This document shows positions 45,638 through 54,916 of a stretch of DNA of 64,000 nt, one piece after another (within the stretch, counting starts at the first letter, position 1; every line of letters begins with the position of its first letter). This DNA comes from DASWJZ01 sp963805325 (GTDB lineage Bacteria > Pseudomonadota > Alphaproteobacteria > Rhizobiales > Afifellaceae), in contig CAWDTS010000014.1 of assembly GCA_963805325.1 (NCBI GenBank), positions 62,001-126,000 on the forward strand, given 5' to 3'. A program made the position numbers and the translations under genes. The notes beneath the pieces are model-generated. The model saw only the letters and a list, made by a program, of their open reading frames with translations, was not told the origin of the DNA and did not search any database.

Positions 45638-46717
45638 TCACTGCTGGCCGCTGTCTACGTAGTGCTTCAGTGTGCTCTTGATCTCGTCGGATGTGTTGGC
45701 GAGCACCTTCAGCGCGGCGGGGCCTTCCTCGACGGGCACGAAGTCGACCGGAACTCCGGAGCGCTCCACGAAGGTCTTCTGCAGCTCGGGATCGGCGGCG
45801 GCCTTGTAGAAGCCTTCGCTCAGCGCCGAAACCGCTTCGTCGGGCGTGCCGGGAGGGGCGAGTGCGAGGAAGGTCACCTTCGCGGCGAGCTCGACGAACC
45901 AGTCGAGCGTATCCCAGAGCGGACCGGACGGGTCCTTGCCGTGGATCTGCTTGTAGAGGTCGACGAAGCAGGGGATGTCGCCCTCGAGCTTCTTGCGGAC
46001 GAAGTCGCCGTTCCCGCCGCGGGTGCAGAAATAATAGACCGCCATGCCCTCGCCCTTCGGCGCGACGAAGTCGGCGGAACGGGTGACGAGGGTGCTGTAG
46101 CTGGTATTGGAATACTGGATCTCGTTGCGCAGCATTGCGGCGTAGAGATCGGAGCCGCCCTTGTAGCCGGTGACGTAATTGTACTTCACGCCGAGCAGGT
46201 CGAGGCTCATCCGGCTCATCAGGTCGACGAAGTCGGTCGGGGCGTTGCCGCCGACGTTGAACGTGTCGAGCTTGGCGATGTCGGCCGGTGTCGTCAGGCC
46301 GGGCGCCACGTCCTTGCGCATGTAGCTGACGCGGATGTCGCTGGACGCGCCGATGAACTCGAACTTCGAATAGTCCGCCCGCAGCTCCGGCAGGTTAAGC
46401 GCCTGCGCGGTCGGCACCCATGGTCCGTAGAGAACGGTCAGCCCGTCCGGCTTCACGGCCTCATAGACGTGATTGGTGGCGAGCAGGTTGCCCGAACCCG
46501 GCATGTTCTCCACGACCATGGTCGGCTTGCCGGGAATGTACTTCTGCCAATAGTCGGTGAAGGTGCGGATGAAAGTGTCGGCGGTGCCTCCGGCACGCAG
46601 ACCGACGATGACCTTGATCGTCTTACCCTGGTAGTACGGCGTCTCTGCCTGTGCGGCGGCCGGCGCGAGGCCGAGCCCAAGCAGAAGCAGCGCGGCGGCG
46701 GCCCTTGGCCCTGGCAT
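45638..46717 (-). CDS. Tripartite tricarboxylate transporter substrate-binding protein (TctC/Bug family)
   Basis: This is a 359-residue periplasmic protein. The signal peptide is AAAALLLLGLGLAPAAAQA-E. The mature start YYQGKTIKVIVGLRAGGTADTFIRTFTDYWQKYIPGKPTMVVENMPGSGNLLATNHVYEAVKPDGLTV is the classic Bug/TctC pattern, with aspartate or water-mediated carboxylate binding in this family. It delivers a di- or tricarboxylate to the adjacent TctAB. The promoter lies in the 264-base spacer shared with the divergent SDR gene. Confidence 0.9.
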   Translation of the reverse strand: MPGPRAAAALLLLGLGLAPAAAQAETPYYQGKTIKVIVGLRAGGTADTFIRTFTDYWQKYIPGKPTMVVENMPGSGNLLATNHVYEAVKPDGLTVLYGPWVPTAQALNLPELRADYSKFEFIGASSDIRVSYMRKDVAPGLTTPADIAKLDTFNVGGNAPTDFVDLMSRMSLDLLGVKYNYVTGYKGGSDLYAAMLRNEIQYSNTSYSTLVTRSADFVAPKGEGMAVYYFCTRGGNGDFVRKKLEGDIPCFVDLYKQIHGKDPSGPLWDTLDWFVELAAKVTFLALAPPGTPDEAVSALSEGFYKAAADPELQKTFVERSGVPVDFVPVEEGPAALKVLANTSDEIKSTLKHYVDSGQQ

Positions 46718-46860
46718 GGCTTCCTCCCTTGATCGTTGAGCGTCGTTCTTGTTTTGGAGACCGGGATGCGGTCCCCTCGTGATTGCCTGTTCCGGGGCGG
46801 ACCGAAGTGGCCGAAGGCGCCCGGCGCAGGGTCATTGACCCATAATTCATTTCACCGCTA

Positions 46861-46883
46861 TTTTCCAATGGATAAAAGTCCAT
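46861..46883. promoter_or_regulatory. Candidate operator in the tctC/SDR divergent promoter
   Basis: The AT-rich stretch TTTTCCAATGGATAAAA is a near-palindrome, and ATGGA (46868-46872) is repeated inverted as TCCAT (46879-46883). It stands out in a GC-rich spacer of 264 bases between divergent genes. The IclR regulator of the island is the likely binder, by inference. Confidence 0.45.
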
Positions 46884-46981
46884 CTCTCTCGGTGGAATAA
46901 CTCTCAGCCGGTCGCGATCTCTCGTCGTGGCGTCGAAACCGTGCGAGAGCTTTCTTCAACCGACTGTCGACGGCAGGGAAA

Positions 46982-47722
46982 ATGACTGAAAGGGCGGCTC
47001 TCGTTCTCGGCGGTTCGCGCCGCATCGGACGCGCGATCGCGCAGGCGCTGGCGCGCGACGGGCATGCCGTCGCCGTCAACGCGCGGAATTCTACGCAAGA
47101 GATGGCGGAGACCGTGGCGCTGATCGAGGCCGCCGGCGGGACCGCCATCGGCGTTGCTGGCGACGTGACGAACGACGCTGCGTGCGCAGCCGTCGTGGAA
47201 CGGACCGTCTCCGCTTTTGGCCGGCTTGATGCCGTCGTGAACTGCGTGGCGAAGCGCGAGCATGCGAAGCTGGCCGATCTCGACCTCGCCGGCTGGCATG
47301 CGGCGCTTGCCTCGGTGCTCGACGGCGCCTTCCTCGCGACCAAGCATGCCGCGCCGCATCTGGCGGCGACCAAGGGGACGATCGTCCTGATCAGTGGCGC
47401 GAGCGCCTTCGTCGGCAGCCCCGGTCCGGCGACTCCGACGGCGAAATCCGGGCTCGGCGGCTTCGCCCGCTCCGCGGCGACGGCGCTCGGGCCGACGGGC
47501 GTCACCGTCAACGTCGTCGTGCCGGGCCGCATCGACGCGCAGGGCGACCCGCCCGAGACCATCGCCCGGCTCGCCCGCGCGCGCCCGGCCGAGCAGATCC
47601 CGCTGCGCCGCGCCGGAACGCCGGAGGACGTGGCGGATGTGGTGGCGGCGCTGGCGAGCGGGGCTTTCCGCTACGTCACCGGGCAGACGATCCACGTCAA
47701 CGGCGGGTTCTATATGGGATGA
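46982..47722 (+). CDS. Short-chain dehydrogenase/reductase lacking the catalytic tyrosine
   Basis: This is a 246-residue SDR. AALVLGGSRRIGRAIAQALARDGH is the cofactor site and VVNCVAKREH stands where NNAG is usual. Serine is present in VLISGASAF. The YxxxK motif is altered: the lysine is in TPTAKSGLGGF and a threonine occupies the tyrosine position. VTVNVVVPGRID and FRYVTGQTIHVNGGFYMG complete the fold. Loss of Tyr implies altered or non-dehydrogenase activity unless another residue substitutes. It overlaps the next gene by ATGA. Confidence 0.85.
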   Translation: MTERAALVLGGSRRIGRAIAQALARDGHAVAVNARNSTQEMAETVALIEAAGGTAIGVAGDVTNDAACAAVVERTVSAFGRLDAVVNCVAKREHAKLADLDLAGWHAALASVLDGAFLATKHAAPHLAATKGTIVLISGASAFVGSPGPATPTAKSGLGGFARSAATALGPTGVTVNVVVPGRIDAQGDPPETIARLARARPAEQIPLRRAGTPEDVADVVAALASGAFRYVTGQTIHVNGGFYMG

Positions 47723-49144
47723 GCCGCGTCTCGGACCATGGGCTGACGGAGAGGCTCGCCGGCTTCGTTGCCGGCGCGCGCGGTCTGGAACTGCCAGCCG
47801 AGAGGCTTGAGCGCGCGCTTTGCCATACGCTCGATACCGTGGCGGCGATCGTGTCTGGCGCAGGTCTTCCAGCGGGAGAGTTTGGTCGCGCCGACGCGTT
47901 GGCGACCGGCGGCAGAGGCGAAGCCACGATTGCGCTGACAGCGGGGCGGTTCCCCGCCCACGTCGCAGCTTTTGCCAACGCCATGGCGGCGCATGCTGAC
48001 GAAACCGATGACGCCCACCCCGCTTCCGTTACGCACCCGGGCTGCGCAGTCGTGCCGGCGGCGCTGGCGGTCGCCCAGCGCACCGGTGCAAACGGCAGGG
48101 AGACACTCGCCGCAATCGTTGCAGGGTATGAGGTGTGCGCGCGCATGGGTGTCGCGTTGGGCGCGGGCCGCTTCATTGTCGAGCGCGGGTTCGACAGCCA
48201 CGCCTTCGGCGCAACATTTGGCGCAGCAGCGGCGGCTGGCGCTCTGTGCTTCGACAATCCCGTGCCCTGCCTGAGCGTCCTTTCGCTGGCGGCGCAAAGT
48301 GCGTCCGGCCTTGCCACGCTCTTTCGTGATCGCCATCACGTTGAGAAAGCGCTGGTCTTCGCCGGCAAGCCGGCACGCGACGGGGTCTGGGCAGCCCTGG
48401 CAGTCGAACGGGGGCTGACTGGCGTGCCGGATGCTCTGGATGGCGAGCCGAGTTTCTTCTCTGCCTTCGGAGGGGAGCCGCAGTCAGCGTTTGCGGATAT
48501 TCGAGAGACGTGGGCCATCGAGAACACCAACATCAAGCGCTGGTGCGTGGGGTCTCCCGCCCAGGCGGCACTCGATGCACTCGAAGCCCTCATCTCCGCT
48601 CACGCTCTGAACGCCGCTGACATCGTGGCGATCGACGTCAGCCTACCGGAGGAAGGCGCGAAGATTGTGGACGGACGCGACATGCCCAGCATAAGCGTGC
48701 AACACCTGATTGCGCTGATGCTGACCGATGGTACGGTCACATTCCACAATTCTCACGACGTGAGCCGGATGGGGGACAGCGAGATTCTCAGCCACCGCCG
48801 CAAGGTTCGCCTGTTGGCCTGTCGGGAATTGTCGAGAGCCGAGCCAGCGCGTCAGGCCGTCGTTGCGCTGACGCTAAAGGATGGCCGTAAACTTCAACAT
48901 CACACCAAGGCCGTCCGCGGCTCCGTCGAGAATCCGATGACTCCGGATGAGGTCGAGTCCAAGGCATTTGGACTTGCTGGAGCCGGTTGTCGGGTCGGTG
49001 AAGGCTCGGCGCCTCATCGAGGCGGTACAGGGCCTGAGCTCCGCAGGATCCGTTCACGATCTTGTTGCGCTGATCGGAAACGAGGCGGACGAACCGCCGC
49101 TCGGCCGCAAGCAGCAGCCCGCGCGCATTCAGGGTACGCATTGA
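47719..49144 (+). CDS. MmgE/PrpD family protein, second copy (one frameshift near the 3' end)
   Basis: The protein has about 475 residues. FANAMAAHADETDDAHPASVTHPGCAVVPAALAVAQ holds the active-site D-D and H-P pattern. GFDSHAFGATFGAAAAAGAL, and IKRWCVGSPAQAALDALEAL are also typical. It is only distantly similar to the first copy at 38 kb, so the two probably act on different intermediates. The C-terminal part from about 48970 (DLLEPVVGSVKARRLIEAVQGLSS) is in another frame; one base restores it and gives a stop at 49142-49144. It overlaps the SDR stop. Confidence 0.86.
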
Positions 49145-49145
49145 A

Positions 49146-49926
49146 ATGGCGCATGATATGAAAGGCGCCGGCGAGCGGCTTCTGTCTCTCATGAAGCTCC
49201 TGGCGGAAATGGAGAGTCCGTTTCGAGTCTCGCGCGTCGCGGAGCGGCTGGCGCTGTCGCCGAGTACCGTGCACCGGATGTTTCAGGTACTGCGGCAAGA
49301 AGGGCATGCTCGAAGAGGGACCTGGCCGCACCTATGGCCTTGGGCCGGAGATCTATCGCGTCAGCGCTCTCATCGTGGGCAAGTACGATCTAGTTCGTGT
49401 CGCAAAAAGCTTTGCACGCGACGTCGTGGCGAGTTGCGACGAGGTCTGCTTCTTCTGCCAGTACCTTCCGGGCCAGCACCAGATCGTTCCCATAGTGGCT
49501 GAATACGGAAAAAATCCGCTACGCTATACGATCGATCTGCTAGTGCCGCTGACTGCCGCGTGGGGAGCGAGTGGAATCGCGGTCGTCGCCTTTCTTTCTG
49601 CTGAGCAACGCCGCGCGGTCTGGAATGCGATGGAGCGCTCGCCGGCGACGGGAAAGCCCAAGCCCAAGTTTGAGGCATTTGAGGCGGAGCTGGCGAAGAT
49701 TCGTGCGGCGGGCTTTGCGAAGACGCAGTCGCAGAAGATGCCAGGGGCTGTCGGGTTCGCCGCGCCGGTCTTCGGTTCCGCCTCTGCTCCGGTCGGTAGC
49801 CTGTGCGTCACGGTTCCCGAAATGCGGTTCGAGGCGAGCATGACCGAGAGGATCGGCGCCGTCGTCGTCGACCGCGCGGAAAAGATGAGCGCCTCGCTCG
49901 GCGCTCCGAAAACACACGCCATATGA
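49146..49926 (+). CDS. IclR family transcriptional regulator (one frameshift)
   Basis: The protein has about 259 residues. The winged helix (ERLLSLMKLLAEMESPFRVSRVAERLALSPSTVHRMFQVLRQ) is followed after a one-base shift near 49296 by GMLEEGPGRTYGLGPEIYRV and the effector domain (VASCDEVCFFCQYLPGQHQIVPIVAEYG ... GFAAPVFGSASAPVGSLCVTVPEMRF). IclR proteins respond to small organic acids. It ends the SDR-PrpD transcript and probably controls the island, including the divergent tctC promoter. The 224 bases after it hold no gene. Confidence 0.87.
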
Positions 49927-50150
49927 GACAGACGCTGCGAGCCGTCGGAATGGCCGGACCGACCGGCCTCCGGTAACGAATTATACTCGGCCCAGCGTTC
50001 CAGCCGGGACACACTTGGATCGGGATGGTCGGGCCATTGGCATAAGAGCCAAAGGAAGCGCGCGCGCCGCCGGCGCGCAGATCTGCGAGACGCGGCCGCG
50101 TGAACCCCGCAAGCGGGATACGTGTCCACCTCAAGGCCGCCGGGCGCGGG

Positions 50151-51260
50151 TCAAGTCATCCAGCCGCGCGCTGCGACCGGCCACACCGTCTCCACGCGCC
50201 CGCCGCGCACGCCGACATACCAGTCGTAGCGGTCGACGGTCGGGTCGCAGTGGCCGGGAACGAGCCAGAGCTGCTCGCCGACGCTCGGCCGCTCGGCTGG
50301 ATCATCGATCCGAAGCCGTCCGTGCTCGTCGGACGCGGCCGTGTAGACAAGGCCTGGCTTGCCGAACACAAGCGGCAGTCCGCAATCGATCGCCACACCC
50401 TTATGGCCGCAGTCGACGATCGCAATGCCGTTCTGAGCGGCGCTCATCACCGTGGAGAGCACGAAGAGCGACTGCCGGAAGTCCGGCGAGGGATGATTGC
50501 GACTGTAGTCGGCGTCCATGAACAGATAGGAGCCGGCCTGAATCTCGTTGTACACGCCGCTCGCCGCCTCCAGCGTGAAGGTGCCGGTCCCCGCGCCGCC
50601 GACGATCGCGCAGTCGAGGCCGATTTCGGCGAGCCCCTCGATCGTGCGGCGCACGCTTCCCACCGCTGCCGCGATATGCGCCGTGCGCTCCTCTGGCTGG
50701 CGCAGGTGCTGGGCGACGCCGTCATATGCCTGCAGTCCGCCGAAGACGAGGTGCCTGCTCTCAGCGATCCGCATGGCGAGCGCCACCGCCTCCGGCCCAG
50801 CCGGAACGCCGCAGCGGCTCGTCCCGACGTCGATCTCGACGAGCACCGTGAGCCGCGTGCCCGCGGCCTCGGCCGCCTGGGCGATGAGGTCGATGGCGCC
50901 GGCGTTGTCCGCGCAGACTGCGACCTTCGCGATGCGAGTGAGGGCGGCGAGGCGTGCGAGCTTCTTCGGCGTCACGACCTCGTTCGACACAAGGATGTCT
51001 GGTACGCCGGACCAGGCGAGGATTTCCGCCTCGCCCACTTTCTGTACGCACTGGCCCACTGCGCCGCGCTCCATCTGCCACTGGGCGATGACCGGCGACT
51101 TGTGCGTCTTGGCATGCGCGCGCAACCGGACATTGGAGGCGGCGCAGAACGCCGCCATCTTGTCGAGGTTCTCCTCCATCGCGTCGAGATCGACGACGAG
51201 GGCGGGGGTGTCGATTTCGCCCGCGGACATCCCGGGCTCAGCGGGTGGTCTCTGCAGCAT
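50151..51260 (-). CDS. D-threonine aldolase / D-serine dehydratase-like PLP enzyme (DSD1 family)
   Basis: This is a 369-residue fold-type III enzyme. IDTPALVVDLDAMEENLDKMAAFC starts it; RLRAHAKTHKSPVIAQWQ has the PLP lysine; the C-terminal VPGHCDPTVDRYDWYVGVR provides the His and Cys metal ligands of the family. Members cleave D-threonine or D-3-hydroxyaspartate or dehydrate D-serine. It is the last gene of the RpiR/ABC operon. The start may be ATG 51260 or ATG 51230; neither has a strong ribosome site. Confidence 0.87.
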   Translation of the reverse strand: MLQRPPAEPGMSAGEIDTPALVVDLDAMEENLDKMAAFCAASNVRLRAHAKTHKSPVIAQWQMERGAVGQCVQKVGEAEILAWSGVPDILVSNEVVTPKKLARLAALTRIAKVAVCADNAGAIDLIAQAAEAAGTRLTVLVEIDVGTSRCGVPAGPEAVALAMRIAESRHLVFGGLQAYDGVAQHLRQPEERTAHIAAAVGSVRRTIEGLAEIGLDCAIVGGAGTGTFTLEAASGVYNEIQAGSYLFMDADYSRNHPSPDFRQSLFVLSTVMSAAQNGIAIVDCGHKGVAIDCGLPLVFGKPGLVYTAASDEHGRLRIDDPAERPSVGEQLWLVPGHCDPTVDRYDWYVGVRGGRVETVWPVAARGWMT

Positions 51261-51262
51261 CG

Positions 51263-52891
51263 TCAGGCTGCCACCGCCGGCCGCGTCGTGCGCGACAGCT
51301 CCTGGAAGTTGTCGCGGATGTAGCCCGCGGCCCGAAGCGCCAGCGCCGAGATGGTCGGCGTCGGGTTCACCACGCCTCCCGTCGCCAGCACGCTTCCGTC
51401 GACGATGAACATGTTCGGCACGTCCCAGGACTGGTTCCACATGTTCACCACCGACATGTCGGGCGTCTTCCCCATGCGGCAAGTGCCGATCATGTGCCAG
51501 GCCGGCGTCCGGTAGACACCGTTCTCGTCGCGGTAGTCGTGCAGGCGATACTCGAAGGCGTTCGCTGCTTGGGCGACATCCTCGATGCGGTCGAGCATGT
51601 AGTTCATCATGCGCTTGTCGTTCTCGCCCGGCGCGTAATGGGTGGATGCGGCGGGCATGCCGTCGGAGTCGACGAGCGCGGGGTCGAGCGTCACGCGGTT
51701 CTCCGGGTTGGGCAGGTCGTCGCCGATCGCGAAGAGACCGATCGAGTGACCGAAATGGCCCTCGAACCATTTGTGATGATCGCGGCCCCACGGCGCCCGG
51801 CCGGAGGTGAACCACCCGGCGGCTGCTTCGCCGGCCGAGGCGGAGCTGGTGATGCAGTTGAAATTGAAGCCGTTCACGAAGCCGCGCGAGATGTCGGTCT
51901 CCGCGAATTGCCGCGAGATCAGGGACGCGACGTAGCCCGTGTGGCCTTCCACCGGCTCGTCGACCCAGAATTCGCCCGCCACCAGCGTATGGTGCAGCAG
52001 GTTGCGCCCCACCTGGTCCGACTGGTTGGCGAGGTTGTCGGAGGCGAGCAGGAGCCGCGGTGTGCCGATGCCGTTGGCGGCCACGATGACGACATGCGCC
52101 TTCTGGAAGTGCTGATGACCGGTGTTGCGGTCGATATAGAGCGCGCCGGTGGCGCGGCCGTCCGGTCCCTTTTCGATCTTCAGAACGCGCGCGTTGATGC
52201 GCAGCTCCGTGCCGGCCTCCAGCGCCTTCGGCCAGATCGACATGGAATACTTGCTCATCGAGCCGCGCGGGCAGCCATTGCAGGTGCCGCAGCCGTTGCA
52301 AGCCGGGCGGCCGTCATAGTCCTCCGAGATGGTGCCCGCCTCGACCGGCCACCAGTGCCAGCCCAGCCGGTCGAAGGCGTCGGCAAGCCGCTTCGACACC
52401 TTGGACGGCGGCAGCGGGCGCGTCGGGGAGGCCTCGCGCTTCGGCATCGCAGGGTCGCCGGCGAGGCCCGATACGCCGACCAGCTTGTCGGCCGTCTCGT
52501 AGAAGGGCGCCAGATCCTCGTAGGCGATGGGCCAGTCCGGCTGCAGGCCATGCTCGGTGCCCTTGCGGAAGTCCGACGGTCGGTAGCGCGGCCAGATGGC
52601 GCCGTAGACGTTCGTCGAGCCGCCCACGCCGTTCCACATCAGGATCTGCGAGGAGTCCGACTTCACCGGATAGTCATCGGCATGGTGGCGCTTGTTGACA
52701 TCCGGGTTCCAGCTCGTGCGCCGCTGCCATGCCCAGTCGGTGTGGAGATGCGGATGGTCTCCCGGCTCCACCCAGGAGCCTTGTTCCAGGCAAACGACGT
52801 CGAGACCGGCCCGGGCGAGCACGAGCGCGGCGAGCGAGCCGGTCGCGCCGGCCCCGATGACGAGGACGTCGCAGGTTCGTTTCGTGGTCAT
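51263..52891 (-). CDS. GMC-family flavoprotein oxidoreductase (gluconate-2-dehydrogenase FAD-subunit-like)
   Basis: This is a 542-residue protein. CDVLVIGAGATGSLAALVLARAGLDVVCLEQG binds FAD; NGVGGSTNVYGAIWPRYRPSDF and WHMIGTCRMGKTPDMSVVNMWNQSWDVPNMFIVDGSVLATGGVVNPTPTISALALRAAGYI are the GMC signatures. A cysteine cluster (ACNGCGTCNGCPRG, residues about 210) is unusual and may bind a metal or cluster. With the small subunit just upstream it likely oxidises a polyol or hydroxy acid. No signal peptide is visible. Confidence 0.88.
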   Translation of the reverse strand: MTTKRTCDVLVIGAGATGSLAALVLARAGLDVVCLEQGSWVEPGDHPHLHTDWAWQRRTSWNPDVNKRHHADDYPVKSDSSQILMWNGVGGSTNVYGAIWPRYRPSDFRKGTEHGLQPDWPIAYEDLAPFYETADKLVGVSGLAGDPAMPKREASPTRPLPPSKVSKRLADAFDRLGWHWWPVEAGTISEDYDGRPACNGCGTCNGCPRGSMSKYSMSIWPKALEAGTELRINARVLKIEKGPDGRATGALYIDRNTGHQHFQKAHVVIVAANGIGTPRLLLASDNLANQSDQVGRNLLHHTLVAGEFWVDEPVEGHTGYVASLISRQFAETDISRGFVNGFNFNCITSSASAGEAAAGWFTSGRAPWGRDHHKWFEGHFGHSIGLFAIGDDLPNPENRVTLDPALVDSDGMPAASTHYAPGENDKRMMNYMLDRIEDVAQAANAFEYRLHDYRDENGVYRTPAWHMIGTCRMGKTPDMSVVNMWNQSWDVPNMFIVDGSVLATGGVVNPTPTISALALRAAGYIRDNFQELSRTTRPAVAA

Positions 52892-53439
52892 CGGTCGAGC
52901 CCCCAGTGTTCGGTGCGCGCCTCGTCCAGCTTGAGCGAGGAGATGTCGACCGGCTTCACCTCGTCGGTCTTGACGTATTGGCCGCGGCCGTGGCGCGGCG
53001 TGTCGGCGTTAAAATCGAAGGGTCGCATCGCGTAGCCGGTGATGTGCGGTCGAAGCGAGTAGGGGCGCCCGAGCCGGCGGATCGCCTCCACCACGAACGG
53101 GCTGTCGTAATAGGCGATGGTGACGGCCGTGCGCAGGCGCTCGAAGAGGTCGGACTCTCCCGTCTCGAAGCGCTGGACGATGGCGACGCGCTCCTCCGCC
53201 GATTGACCGGTGAAAGGCCCGCCCGCGGCGATTACCGCGTCGGCGATCCGCCCGATTTCCAGATCGCCGAACTCTTCTGTCAGCCGCAGCGCCACCAGGC
53301 CCTGTACGCCTATCGAGGAGGCGGACGGCCAGCCGTCCCCGCCGGGGATCAGCTCATCTACCAGGATCGCCAGAAGGGCCGCGCCATCGACCGGCGGCAG
53401 CGCTCGCGAGTTTCTCCGATCGTCCGCGTCCGAAGTCAT
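52888..53439 (-). CDS. Gluconate-2-dehydrogenase subunit-3-like small subunit
   Basis: This is a 183-residue partner of the GMC gene. It resembles subunit 3 of membrane gluconate dehydrogenases through LLAILVDELIPGGDGWPSASSIGVQG and FERLRTAVTIAYYDSPFVVEAIRRLGRPYSLRPHITG. Unlike many homologues it has no clear Tat signal. ATG 53439 overlaps the upstream aldehyde dehydrogenase stop, and its own stop overlaps the GMC start, so the three are translationally coupled. Confidence 0.72.
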   Translation of the reverse strand: MTSDADDRRNSRALPPVDGAALLAILVDELIPGGDGWPSASSIGVQGLVALRLTEEFGDLEIGRIADAVIAAGGPFTGQSAEERVAIVQRFETGESDLFERLRTAVTIAYYDSPFVVEAIRRLGRPYSLRPHITGYAMRPFDFNADTPRHGRGQYVKTDEVKPVDISSLKLDEARTEHWGLDR

Positions 53440-54905
53440 CGTGCCGCCTCCCGCGGTTTCGCCGAAATCGTAATCATCTTGACCTCCGTCATCGCCTCCA
53501 GCGTGTGCATGCCGCCCAGGCGGCCAACGCCGCTCTTTTTGCCGGAGGCGCCGCCGAAGGGGAGATGGATCTCCCAATAGGTGCTCGATGCGTTGATGTT
53601 GACGATGCCGGCGGGAATAGCCTTGGCCACCGCCACACCGCGCTCGACGTCGCCGGTGAAGACGCCGACGGAGAGCCCGTAGTCGCTCTCGCCGGCGATC
53701 TTCAGCGCCTCCGCCTCGTCCTTGAAGGCGATGATCGGCACGACCGGACCGAACGTTTCCTCTTTATTGATGCGCATGTCGGACGTCACGCCGATGATCA
53801 CCGTCGGCTCGAAATAGAGCTCGCTGCCGAGGTCGGGTCGCGGCCTGCCACCGATCAGCACCCTGGCGCCCTTCGCCACGGCGTCGTCGACATGCTCCTT
53901 CACCTTCGCGGCGACCTTGGGATTGTTGAGCGGCCCCATGGTAGTCCCCTGGTGGAAGGGATCGCCGAGGATGTGGGTCTTGGCGATGGCCACCATCTTT
54001 TCAGCCAGCGCTGGGATGATCGACTCCTGCGCAATGACGCGTCCGGTCGCGGCACAGACCTGGCCGGCGTTGAAGAAGGCGCCGTTGGCGGCGGCCGTCG
54101 CCGCGCTGTGGAGGTCCGCGTCGTCGAAGACGATCACCGGCCCGTTGCCGCCGAGCTCAAGCAGCATCGGCTTGCCCGCGCCGCGCTCGGCGATGAGCCG
54201 GCCGGTCGCGGCGCTGCCGGTGAAGCCTATACCGGCGACCGAGGGATGCGTGACGAGCGCGTCGCCCGCTACCGCGCCCTCGCCGATAACGAGGTTGAGG
54301 ACGCCCTCCGGCAGTCCCGCCGCCTCGATCGCCGCCATCAGCTCCGTCGCCACCAGCGACGTCGTCGGCGCGGGCACCCAGACGATGGTGTTGCCGGTCG
54401 CAAGGCCGGGCCCGAGATATTCAACGGGAATGTTGACCGGAAAATTCCATGGCGTGATCACACCGTAGACGCCGCGCGGCTGGCGGATCGTCATCGCCAG
54501 CTTGGTCGGGTCCTCGACCGGGTAAGTCTGCCCGCCCATCTGCTTGACGAGCTCCGCCGCGAGGCGGAATCCGTCGGCCGCCTTGGTGACCTCGCCGATG
54601 GCCTCCTTCAGCACCTTGCCCTGCTCGGTGGAGAGCACGCGCGCGATCTTCTCGCGCGCCTTATCGATCTCCGCTGCAATCGCCATGCACATTGCGGCGC
54701 GCTGAAATGGCGTCTTTGCCGCCCAGTCGGGCGCCGCCGCCTTGGCGGCCGCTACGGCGCGGTCGACGGTCTCCGCGCTTGAGCGCGGGAGGAGGGCGAT
54801 GGTCTCGCCGGTCGCCGGGTTGATGGCCGGCATCGTCTCCTTCTCCCCGAGCCACTGGCCGCCGATGAAATTGCAGGCGTTGACGGCTTGGCTTCGGTCC
54901 AACAT
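53436..54905 (-). CDS. NAD(P)-dependent aldehyde dehydrogenase
   Basis: This is a 489-residue enzyme. ITPWNFPVNIPVEYLGPGLATGNTIVW, GFTGSAATGRLIAERGAGKPMLLELGGNGPVIVFDDADL with the catalytic glutamate, and NAGQVCAATGRVI with the catalytic cysteine are diagnostic. EETFGPVVPIIAFKDEAEAL follows. It is close to succinate-semialdehyde/glycolaldehyde types. It probably oxidises the aldehyde made by the neighbouring dehydrogenase or aldolase. Confidence 0.92.
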   Translation of the reverse strand: MLDRSQAVNACNFIGGQWLGEKETMPAINPATGETIALLPRSSAETVDRAVAAAKAAAPDWAAKTPFQRAAMCMAIAAEIDKAREKIARVLSTEQGKVLKEAIGEVTKAADGFRLAAELVKQMGGQTYPVEDPTKLAMTIRQPRGVYGVITPWNFPVNIPVEYLGPGLATGNTIVWVPAPTTSLVATELMAAIEAAGLPEGVLNLVIGEGAVAGDALVTHPSVAGIGFTGSAATGRLIAERGAGKPMLLELGGNGPVIVFDDADLHSAATAAANGAFFNAGQVCAATGRVIAQESIIPALAEKMVAIAKTHILGDPFHQGTTMGPLNNPKVAAKVKEHVDDAVAKGARVLIGGRPRPDLGSELYFEPTVIIGVTSDMRINKEETFGPVVPIIAFKDEAEALKIAGESDYGLSVGVFTGDVERGVAVAKAIPAGIVNINASSTYWEIHLPFGGASGKKSGVGRLGGMHTLEAMTEVKMITISAKPREAAR

Positions 54906-54916
54906 GACGCCGCTCC

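Noticed and set aside
43636..45681. A 681-codon open frame antisense to the TctA-TctB gene
   Set aside because: It is rich in Arg, Glu, Asp and His in the way of GC-rich antisense frames, has no domain, and lies opposite a well-supported transporter.
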